A stretch of DNA of 64,000 nucleotides from Herbaspirillum hiltneri N3 (GTDB lineage: Bacteria > Pseudomonadota > Gammaproteobacteria > Burkholderiales > Burkholderiaceae_D). Numbering within the stretch: position 1 is the first letter of the stretch; every line of letters begins with the position of its first letter. The notes under the pieces are model-generated. The model was not told the origin of the DNA and searched no databases. It worked only from the letters and a program-made list of their open reading frames with translations. Below are positions 17,509-24,555 of the stretch, piece after piece. The position numbers and the translations under genes are program-made. The stretch is from the NCBI RefSeq assembly GCF_001267925.1, contig NZ_CP011409.1, forward strand, positions 3,038,001 through 3,102,000, in the 5' to 3' direction.

Positions 17509-20500
17509 TCAGACTCCGCGCGGGGTTTCGCCGCGCGTCTCCAGCAAGGTTTCACTCTTCAGGTAAAGCTGGCGCAAGTCTTCCAGCGTCTGCGCCTGCG
17601 GCTCTTTCCACATGCCGCGGCTGGCCGCTTCCAGCAGGCGTTCGGCAATCGCGTTCTGCGCCCAGGGATTGGCGTCTTCGAGGAAGCGCTGCATGCCCGG
17701 ATCAAAGGCGTAAGTCTGCGCCAGCTGCTCGTACATCCAGTCGTCCATCACTTGCGCGGTGGCGTCGTAACCGAACAGATAATCGACCGTTGCGGTCAAC
17801 TCCAGCCCGCCCTTGTAGCCGTGGCGCCGGATGCTGTCCAGCCACTTCGGATTGACCACGCGCGAGCGGAACACCCGCAGCGTCTCCTGCTTGAGGTCGC
17901 GCACCTGGGCGCGCGCCGGATCGTGGCTGTCGCCGAAATAATGGCGCGGCTGCTGGCCGGTCAGGGCGCGAATCGTCGCGATCATGCCGCCGTGATATTG
18001 CAGGTAGTCATCGCTGTCGAAGATGTCGTGCTCGCGGTTGTCCTGATTGTGCAAGGCCACCTGCACGCCCGACAGGCGCGTGCGGAAAGCATCGCGCTGA
18101 TCGCTGCCCTGCTTGTCGCCGAGCTTGCGCGCATAAGCGTAGCCACCCCAGTTGATGTAGGCCTCGGCAAAATCGGCATCGGCCTGCCAGTTCTTTTCCT
18201 GGATCAGCGGCAGGATGCCCGCCCCGTAGCTGCCGGGCTTGGCGCCGAAGATGCGATAGGCGGCGCGCTCCTGCGCCTCGTCCTCGCCGATGCCTTTGCC
18301 TATCCATTCGCCCAGCTCCTGCAGGTAATGCTTGCGCACGAAGTTCTGCTCGGGCGGCTCGTCCAGCGCGATGACGGCGTTGACGGCGTCGTCGATCAGG
18401 TCGATCAGTTGCGGGAAGGCGTCACGGAAGAATCCGCTGATGCGCGTCGTGACATCGATACGCGGACGCTGCAATTCCTGCAGCGGCACCACTTCGATGC
18501 CGGACACCTGGCGATTGCCGGGGCGCCATACCGGACGCACCCCGAGCAGGCACAGGATCTGCGCCACGTCGTCGCCGTGGGTGCGCATGGCGCTGGTGCC
18601 CCAGATGCTGATGGCGACGCTCTCCGGATGACCGCCGGTTTCACGCCAATGCCTTTCCAATACCTCGCGTGCGAGTTGCTGGCCGACGCGCCAGGCCGAT
18701 TGCGACGGCACGCTGCGCGGATCGACCGAATAGAAATTGCGCCCGGTCGGCAAGATGTGGGCCATGCCGCGCGTGGGCGAACCGCTCGGACCGGCGGGCA
18801 CGTAGCCGCCTTCCAGGCCGAGCAGCAGGTTGCCGATTTCATCGCCGGCGCGGCGCAGGTTGGGCAGCAGCCGGCGGCAGGTGAAATCGAGGATGCGGCG
18901 CAAGGCGGCGAACTTGTCCGCCGCCGATTCCGCTGCTTTCGCGGTCACCGGTGCTGCGGCGGCAGGTTTGGCGCGCGCCTGCATCTTCATCTGGCCGATC
19001 ATGCTGCCGGGTTGGCGCAAGGAGGCGGTTTGCAGGCGCGGCTTGTCGATGCTGAGGTCGCCGAACATGGATTGCAAAATGCCGTCGATGGCGTCTGCCT
19101 GGTAATCGCCGTCCTGCAGCGCCTGCAGCAGCCGTACGCACAAATCGTCGATGGCTTCGATGGCGTCGGCGCGCGTGACCACGGCGCGACCGGCGATGCG
19201 CGCCAGCGCGCTGTCGGCGTTGAGGCGCTGTCCCTTGTTCTCCAGCAGCATGTCGAGCCGGAGGCCGAACAGGCGCGCCATTTCTTCCTGCAGGCCGGGG
19301 ATGTCCTGGTTCGGCAGGCGCGTCAGCGATACCAGCATGTCCGGCATCTGCGCCGCATCCGGCGCACGGCCGAGAATGTGCAGGCCGTCGCGGATCTGCG
19401 CCGCGCCGAGTTCGCACAGATAGCCGTCGAGGTCTTCGATCAGGTGGGCGACGTCGGAGCCGCCCATGCCGTTGAGCGCTTCGGGCAATTCACCTTCGTG
19501 GCTGTGGTCGTGAGAATGGTCATGATCATGGTCATCGTGATCGTGGTGGTGATGCCCATGCGCGTGACCGTGATGATGGTGATGGCCGTGTTCCTCATCG
19601 TGGTCATGATCATGATGGAGCAGCTTCATCTGCAGGTCGCTGTCGAGATTGGTCTGTTTGACCAATTCCCAGATTTGCTGCTGCAGCAGCGGCAACTTGG
19701 ACGGGTCCAGCACTTCGACCTGGTAGTACTCGTCGACCAGTTGCGTCAACTGCGCCAGCGCGCCGTAACTGTCTGCCGTGGTCATCGGCGGCGTGAGGTG
19801 GTCGACCACGACCGCATGGCCGCGCCGCTTGGCCTGAGAACCTTCGCCCGGATCGTTGATGATGAAGGGATAGAACAGCGGCATGTCGCCCAGCAGCGCA
19901 TCGGGGAAACAATTCTCCGACAGGCCGACGCCCTTGCCCGGCAGCCATTCCAGCGTGCCGTGCTTGCCGACGTGGACGATCGCGTCCGCACCCCATTCGT
20001 CGCTGAGCCAGCGGTACAGGCCGTAGTAATGGTGCGTCGGCGGCAGGTCGGGTTGATGGTAGATCGCATCCGGGTCCATGCCGTAACCGCGCGGCGGCTG
20101 CAAGGCGACGAAGGCGTTGCCCAGCTCGACGCCGGCAAAGGCAAGATGATCGTCATGGACGTAGGCGACGCCGGGCGCGGCGCCCCATTGCGCCTCGATC
20201 TTTTGCTGCAGTGCTTGCGGCAATTCGGCGAACCATTCTGCATAGCGCTGCGCCGACACGCGGCCGACGGCGTGCTGCAACTGCTCGCTGGTGAGATAGG
20301 TGTTGTCGTAGGAGCAGCGATCCACCAGCGTATGGATCAAGGCGCTGCCGCTCTCGGGCAAATCGCCGATGGCGTAGCCGGCGTCGCGCATGGATTCGAG
20401 GATGCGCATCAGCGAGGCCGGTGCGTCGAGGCCGACGGCGTTGCCGATCTGCGAGGCCTTGCTGTTGGAGTTAGTGAAAATGAAAGCAATGCGCTTGTCG

Positions 20501-21657
20501 GCATTGTCGAGCGCGCGCAACCGGGCGAAGCGCGCCGCCAGGCCGGCGATGCGTTCGACGCGGTCGGCCACCGGACGGAATTCCACCACGTCGCCCGACG
20601 AGCCCGCCGCCTGGGCCTTGAACGACAGCGGCACGCTGATGATGCGGCCGTCGAATTCCGGCAGCACCACGTTCATGGCGGCGTCGAGCGGATTCATGCC
20701 GCGCGTGGAGATGTTCCATTGTTCCTCCGTCATGCCGCTGGTCATGGCTTGCAGCACCGGCACGTTGAGTTTCTCCAGCACCGAGACCGACCAGCCTGCA
20801 GGCGTGGGTCCGCCCGGGGTGATTTCACCCATGGCGAAGGACGTGGTGTTGATCAGCACGTCGACGTGCGCGCCTTGCTCGCCGCGGAAGTATCCCAGCG
20901 CCGCCGGCAGATCGGAATCCGCCGCCGAGGTGCGCAGCGAGGCGGTGAAAATCGGCAACACATCCATACCGCGCCGCTCCAGCGAGGTCACCAGCGCATC
21001 GATGAAGCGCGTGTTGCCGCTCATCCAGTGGGCGCGATAGAAGATGATGCCGATTGCCGGTTTGCGGCGGCCGGCAGCGTCGATGCGCGACGCCAGCCTG
21101 AGTTGAAGCCAGTCGACAATGCCGGCATCCTGCTCAAGATCCGGATGATAGATGCCGTGATCGGGCAAGGCGACCGCCGGCTCCCAGGCGAAGCCGGTCA
21201 ACAGCAGGCGATCCGACACGAAGCGTAAAAACTGCGCCAGATTGACGCTGCCGCCGCCGTGGAAATACGCCAGCGCCTCGCGCAGCACGTCGGCCGGTAC
21301 GGTCGATACCGCCGCCAGTTCGGCGTCGGGTTCGCCGGCGCCGCTGAGCGCGATCAGATGACGCCCCTGGCGTTGCGCGTGACGCAGCAATTCGGCGAAA
21401 CCAGCGACGCTGCCGAGACGGCCCAGGATGCGCAGCACGATGATGTCGGCGTCGGCCAGTTCGGCCTGCAGCAGCTCGCTCATGCGCGCTTCGTTTTCCA
21501 CTCCTTGCAGGTTGATGCCGATGGTAGCCGGGAAATCGGCAGGCAATTGCGTCAACGCGTGATTCAGGATTGCAAGGTCGGTGGATGCATGCGTCAGCAC
21601 CGCAATGCGTGCGGGCGCGCATACCGGCGCCGCGGCTTGCGTGGCGCGCTCAGACAT
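17509..21657 (-). CDS. cobN: cobaltochelatase large subunit CobN with a His-rich insert
   Basis: Protein of 1382 residues, about 100 longer than common CobN, homologous to BchH/ChlH. It binds hydrogenobyrinate a,c-diamide and inserts cobalt with help from the AAA+ partner next door. Family stretches include PAIGIIFYRAHWMSGN, LPGKGVGLSENCFPDAL, HVGKHGTLEWLPG and FYSVDPRSVPSQSAW. Between about residues 679 and 722 there is an insert made mainly of His, Asp and Glu, with some twenty His. The start at 21657 overlaps the 3' end of the ferredoxin-like gene by 8 bp. The frame is intact. Confidence 0.96.
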   Translation of the reverse strand: MSERATQAAAPVCAPARIAVLTHASTDLAILNHALTQLPADFPATIGINLQGVENEARMSELLQAELADADIIVLRILGRLGSVAGFAELLRHAQRQGRHLIALSGAGEPDAELAAVSTVPADVLREALAYFHGGGSVNLAQFLRFVSDRLLLTGFAWEPAVALPDHGIYHPDLEQDAGIVDWLQLRLASRIDAAGRRKPAIGIIFYRAHWMSGNTRFIDALVTSLERRGMDVLPIFTASLRTSAADSDLPAALGYFRGEQGAHVDVLINTTSFAMGEITPGGPTPAGWSVSVLEKLNVPVLQAMTSGMTEEQWNISTRGMNPLDAAMNVVLPEFDGRIISVPLSFKAQAAGSSGDVVEFRPVADRVERIAGLAARFARLRALDNADKRIAFIFTNSNSKASQIGNAVGLDAPASLMRILESMRDAGYAIGDLPESGSALIHTLVDRCSYDNTYLTSEQLQHAVGRVSAQRYAEWFAELPQALQQKIEAQWGAAPGVAYVHDDHLAFAGVELGNAFVALQPPRGYGMDPDAIYHQPDLPPTHHYYGLYRWLSDEWGADAIVHVGKHGTLEWLPGKGVGLSENCFPDALLGDMPLFYPFIINDPGEGSQAKRRGHAVVVDHLTPPMTTADSYGALAQLTQLVDEYYQVEVLDPSKLPLLQQQIWELVKQTNLDSDLQMKLLHHDHDHDEEHGHHHHHGHAHGHHHHDHDDHDHDHSHDHSHEGELPEALNGMGGSDVAHLIEDLDGYLCELGAAQIRDGLHILGRAPDAAQMPDMLVSLTRLPNQDIPGLQEEMARLFGLRLDMLLENKGQRLNADSALARIAGRAVVTRADAIEAIDDLCVRLLQALQDGDYQADAIDGILQSMFGDLSIDKPRLQTASLRQPGSMIGQMKMQARAKPAAAAPVTAKAAESAADKFAALRRILDFTCRRLLPNLRRAGDEIGNLLLGLEGGYVPAGPSGSPTRGMAHILPTGRNFYSVDPRSVPSQSAWRVGQQLAREVLERHWRETGGHPESVAISIWGTSAMRTHGDDVAQILCLLGVRPVWRPGNRQVSGIEVVPLQELQRPRIDVTTRISGFFRDAFPQLIDLIDDAVNAVIALDEPPEQNFVRKHYLQELGEWIGKGIGEDEAQERAAYRIFGAKPGSYGAGILPLIQEKNWQADADFAEAYINWGGYAYARKLGDKQGSDQRDAFRTRLSGVQVALHNQDNREHDIFDSDDYLQYHGGMIATIRALTGQQPRHYFGDSHDPARAQVRDLKQETLRVFRSRVVNPKWLDSIRRHGYKGGLELTATVDYLFGYDATAQVMDDWMYEQLAQTYAFDPGMQRFLEDANPWAQNAIAERLLEAASRGMWKEPQAQTLEDLRQLYLKSETLLETRGETPRGV

Positions 21658-21988
21658 GTTCGAGTTCCTCGGGGTTGACGTCGCCGCTACCCAGGCGATG
21701 GAAGATCAGGTCGGTGACTTCCTGCCCGCCTTCGAGATGCTCGACCACCACGCGTTCGATGGCGGCGGCATCCTCGCAGCGATACCAGACGCCTTCGGGA
21801 TACACCACCACGACCGGCGCCTGCGCCTTGCAGGCCACCATGCAGTGGGTGCGCGTGCGCTTGACGCGCAATTCGGGACGCGCATCGATCTGCTCGCCCA
21901 GCACGGCGAACATGGCTTCGGCCAGCACGCCGTCTTCGGTGCAGCGCGGACCTGTGCACATCAGGACATGGCGGTGGTGGGTTCTCAT
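21650..21988 (-). CDS. thioredoxin-like [2Fe-2S] ferredoxin in the cob operon
   Basis: Small protein of 112 residues with the cluster-binding pattern of thioredoxin-like ferredoxins: CTGPRC at residues 11-16 and HCMVACK near residue 50. Genes of this kind often sit next to cobN or cobW and are sometimes called CbiW or (2Fe-2S) ferredoxin. A role as electron donor for cobalt reduction before adenosylation, or in CbiX/CobN metal handling, is inference. It is separated from cbtA by a perfect 14-bp stem-loop. Confidence 0.85.
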   Translation of the reverse strand: MRTHHRHVLMCTGPRCTEDGVLAEAMFAVLGEQIDARPELRVKRTRTHCMVACKAQAPVVVVYPEGVWYRCEDAAAIERVVVEHLEGGQEVTDLIFHRLGSGDVNPEELEHV

Positions 21989-22009
21989 GGACTTTCTTTA
22001 ATGGCTAAA

Positions 22010-22043
22010 ATGCCGATCCGGCCATCGCTGGCCGGATCGGCAT
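22010..22043 (-). terminator. stem-loop with short T-run between cbtA and the ferredoxin gene
   Basis: Arms 22010-22023 and 22030-22043 form a perfect 14-bp stem with a 6-base loop. On the minus strand it is followed by a four-T run. It lies 20 bases after the cbtA stop and 21 bases before the ferredoxin start, so it looks like an intrinsic terminator or partial attenuator that separates the cobalt transporter genes from the biosynthetic genes. Confidence 0.75.
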
Positions 22044-22063
22044 CCGAGATGACAAGCCGAACT

Positions 22064-22810
22064 TCAGGCGAATTTTTTGTAGAAATATCCGGTCAGCCCG
22101 CCCAGCGCCAGCCAGAACACGCCGTTGGCCAAGGCTGTCGCGTGGATGAACGCCTGCGCCAGTTCCTCCGGCGCTGCTCCCCCCGGCGCCGCAGGATGCG
22201 GAGCGCCGACCAGATGCGGCACGACCAGCAGCACCAGCCCCAGCAGCTTGAGCGCCCAATGACGCGCATACACGCCCAGGCCGAGGCCACCGGCAGTCAA
22301 TCCGGCCGTCATGATCCACCACAGCTGGCGCGCATGCAGCGGCGCGGCCACGGTGCCAGGCACTTCCGGCGGCAGGCCCAGCGACGGCGCGACGAAGAAC
22401 ACCAGATAACCGGCCACGCCCCACAGCAACCCGGAACGCCAGCTCACTTTCCTGCCGCTGACGACGATGGCGGCTGCGAGGAACAAGCCGAAGCCGATCG
22501 CCATGCTGACGTTGGCCAGCACGGTGTAGGCGGTGCGCTCGAAGCCGTTGGCGGGCTCCCATTCGTCGCCGTGTTCGTGTTCGTGCTCATGTTCGTGCTC
22601 GTGGGCTTCCGCGGCGGCAGGTGCGCCGGCCGCTGCGGCGGCGTGCGCCTGCTCATGCGCCTTGGCGGCAGCGGCTTCTTCGTAGACTTCCGCCTGCAAA
22701 ATGATGCGGGAAACCTGCAACTGCTGCACGGCAGTCAGCAACAGGCCCGCCAACGCGCCGGCCAACAGGACGACGGAGGCAATCCGTCGCAATACTGCGA
22801 AATTGATCAT
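22064..22810 (-). CDS. cbtA: CbtA cobalt transporter subunit
   Basis: Membrane protein of 248 residues with about five to six hydrophobic segments (residues 7-27, then from about 100 onward). Between the first and second segments lies an Ala-rich region ending in a run of alternating His and Glu (HEHEHEHEHEHGDE), a likely metal-binding loop. CbtA and CbtB are a predicted cobalt uptake system usually under cobalamin riboswitch control, and that is the case here. It begins 18 bp after the cbtB stop. Confidence 0.9.
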   Translation of the reverse strand: MINFAVLRRIASVVLLAGALAGLLLTAVQQLQVSRIILQAEVYEEAAAAKAHEQAHAAAAAGAPAAAEAHEHEHEHEHEHGDEWEPANGFERTAYTVLANVSMAIGFGLFLAAAIVVSGRKVSWRSGLLWGVAGYLVFFVAPSLGLPPEVPGTVAAPLHARQLWWIMTAGLTAGGLGLGVYARHWALKLLGLVLLVVPHLVGAPHPAAPGGAAPEELAQAFIHATALANGVFWLALGGLTGYFYKKFA

Positions 22811-22828
22811 CGGGGTTCCGCCTGCTTT

Positions 22829-23038
22829 TTAGTGGCAAGGAAAGCCGGCCGAATGGCGGCCGTCATGCGCGGCGTTGTGCAGCTCGACGGCGGAGGCGAA
22901 GCCGGCGGCATAAATCAGTGCGGCGCCAAACACGAATGCAGTCAGGCCGGGCAGGATGCGATCGCGCCAGAGTCGCGAACCGGAAGAGGAGTCGAGTGTG
23001 TCGGTGTCGTTGGCGGATGCGCCGGTGATGATTGCCAT
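22829..23038 (-). CDS. cbtB: CbtB cobalt transporter subunit
   Basis: Small membrane protein of 69 residues with a single hydrophobic segment (about residues 31-48) and the family C-terminal signature ELHNAAHDGRHSAGFPCH, whose His residues and Cys probably bind cobalt. An AAGGAAG ribosome binding site lies just upstream. It is the first gene after the cobalamin riboswitch, so uptake of cobalt should fall when B12 is plentiful. Confidence 0.92.
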   Translation of the reverse strand: MAIITGASANDTDTLDSSSGSRLWRDRILPGLTAFVFGAALIYAAGFASAVELHNAAHDGRHSAGFPCH

Positions 23039-23209
23039 GTGTCTTCCTTCGGATGGGCCTGAGCCGGATTGAAACCAACCGCCTGCGGCGCAAAGGCGGC
23101 ACGGCGGAACCGTTACGAAGGAAAATCAGGAAACCACGCGGGGTGCAAGGAAACAGCATTCCGGGAAGCAGTCCGTCGATCGCCCTCCGCGATACAAAAC
23201 AAGTCGTTA

Positions 23210-23465
23210 TGTCCTGGGCCGGTCTCCGGGCTTGCGAATGATCCACGGCGAGCAATAATCTCGCCGGAATCGGAATCTGCGCCTTCCCATGCAGTGGTGA
23301 CAACACCGGTGCACAGTGGCTGGATGCAGATTCGCTGATTCGCTTACCGTTGCGGGGGCAGCGTTGGATTTGCCTGCCGGTCCAAAATCGCATCGAAATC
23401 GCCACATAGACGAAATTCGCTGAAATTGACCGACAAACGCACCGACTTCCCGATTAAATCCGGTG
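23210..23465 (-). promoter_or_regulatory. cobalamin riboswitch
   Basis: Read on the minus strand, the 5' leader of cbtB has the conserved blocks of the cobalamin riboswitch in the right order: CGGGAAGTCGGTGCG (about 23452-23438), GCTGCCCCCGCAACGGTAAG (about 23365-23345), the B12 box GCCACTG (23320-23314), TGGGAAGGC (about 23289-23281) and AAGCCCGGAGACCGGCC (about 23235-23219). The outer ends are approximate. About 170 bases then separate it from the cbtB start; a GC-rich stem around 23080-23120 may be the expression platform. Confidence 0.95.
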
Positions 23466-23506
23466 AATGACCATCCACCGGATACCCAAGGCAATGCTAC
23501 CCGCGC

Positions 23507-23535
23507 AGTATAGGTGCCGCGCACGATTCTGGCAA
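23507..23535 (-). promoter_or_regulatory. sigma-70-type promoter of the cobalamin operon
   Basis: On the minus strand TTGCCA (23535-23530) is followed after exactly 17 bases by TATACT (23512-23507). Transcription would start near 23500, a few tens of bases before the first riboswitch block. This is close to the consensus and is the only good promoter found upstream of cbtB. Confidence 0.8.
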
Positions 23536-23635
23536 CCCGGGAGCGGCTTGCAGAAACGCTTGCGGGCCGGTTTCCAAGATGGAAAACCGGCCCGCTGCGG
23601 ACTTCAGGAGAAGTCTGGATTACTGCGTGATTCTG

Positions 23636-24070
23636 TTATTGACTGGGAGCCCTGCCCACCTTTTTGGGCGGTTCGGGCGTCAGGTTGATGGGATCGCTGG
23701 CGGGAAAGGTATCTTCCAGAGCATCGTCCAGGTCCTTGTCGCGCTTGATCTTCTTCGACTCCTTGACGCTGTCGGTCTGCTTCCCGAGCTCGCGCTCGTC
23801 AGCGGCGACGATGTCTTCGCCGCTGTCATCGTCGCTGGCGACCTGCCCGACCGACTCCGGCAGTTCCGGAGCGCGGTCGCGCGTGCCGCGCTCAACCGAG
23901 GCGCGTTCGCCGGTGCCGTGCGAATCGCTGTCTGCTTCGGTGGCGACGTTCATCATGTCGCTGCCGCTGTCCGAGCTGTCGCCCGGCCCAAGCGCGTGAT
24001 TGTCGTGACCTTTGCTCAATTGTCGATCCGAGGTCGGCAGGACGTCCGGATCCAGGGTGCTGGTTGCCAT
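23636..24070 (-). CDS. acidic hydrophilic protein of unknown function with DTFPASDP motif
   Basis: Protein of 144 residues, very rich in Asp, Glu and Ser, with no membrane segment or signal peptide. Near the C-terminus it has DKDLDDALEDTFPASDPINLTP. A motif of the form DxxPASDP recurs in small uncharacterised proteobacterial proteins; I know of no proven function. The ATG at 24070 has a GAGGAG site 9 bases upstream, better than the earlier in-frame ATG at 24106. It is probably intrinsically disordered. Confidence 0.75.
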   Translation of the reverse strand: MATSTLDPDVLPTSDRQLSKGHDNHALGPGDSSDSGSDMMNVATEADSDSHGTGERASVERGTRDRAPELPESVGQVASDDDSGEDIVAADERELGKQTDSVKESKKIKRDKDLDDALEDTFPASDPINLTPEPPKKVGRAPSQ

Positions 24071-24118
24071 GATGTGGTACTCCTCTGGTAGATCATTACT
24101 GAACATGAGTGAACGTTA

Positions 24119-24289
24119 CTAAATTGCATGACTCCGCCTGCGCCCTGCCATCCTGACCGGCGTCTCCGGCGGCTCGGGAATGGCGGGCTCGGGCGGATTG
24201 AGCGGAGGATCTTCCACCGGGTTGTATTCGTCCGGCGGGATGTCTTTGGGCGGCGGCGGGGTGGGAGGCGTCTCTTGCGGTGTATGCAT
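24119..24289 (-). CDS. proline-rich 56-residue protein
   Basis: Very small protein starting MHTPQETPPT; about one third of the residues are Pro, with Glu and Asp, and the C-terminus is Arg-rich (MAGRRRSHAI). An optimal GAGGAGG ribosome binding site stands 7 bases before the ATG. It follows a second, shorter proline-rich gene by 12 bp, and both share the pattern DIPPxE...P near the N-terminus, so they look like diverged copies. Function unknown. Confidence 0.65.
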   Translation of the reverse strand: MHTPQETPPTPPPPKDIPPDEYNPVEDPPLNPPEPAIPEPPETPVRMAGRRRSHAI

Positions 24290-24301
24290 ACGCGCGCCTC
24301 C

Positions 24302-24394
24302 TCACTGCGGGTTCTGGTGAGGAATCGGATCCTGCGGCGGGTTCGGATCCAGCGGCGGCACTTCTACCGGCGGGATGTCTTGTGGCTTGTGCAT
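24302..24394 (-). CDS. proline-rich 30-residue peptide
   Basis: An open frame of 30 codons starting MHKPQDIPPV, with 11 Pro. An AAAGGA site lies 7 bases before the ATG, and the stop is followed closely by the start of the 56-residue proline-rich gene. The good ribosome binding site and the similarity to its neighbour (MH..PQ..DIPP) argue that it is translated. Function unknown. Confidence 0.55.
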   Translation of the reverse strand: MHKPQDIPPVEVPPLDPNPPQDPIPHQNPQ

Positions 24395-24555
24395 GGAATG
24401 TCCTTTCTGCTGCAATTGAAGCCCGGATTCGAGCTCACAACGACGCCGGCCGGCGGCGAAAATAACGACGCCGACCGTTCACGTCACAGCGACAGGCTAC
24501 CCGCTGACGCGGGCGCTGCGTATAGGACAAACACTTTTTCGGGCTTCCGCAACTC

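Noticed and set aside
17086..21228. A 1380-codon open frame on the plus strand opposite cobN
   Set aside because: It mirrors cobN exactly and comes from codon bias in high-GC DNA. The translation is rich in His, Arg and Gln without any domain, and it has no ribosome site.
24096..24305. A 69-residue minus-strand frame (MRRRAYAYTARD...)
   Set aside because: It overlaps the proline-rich gene in another frame, lacks its ribosome site and its composition looks random.
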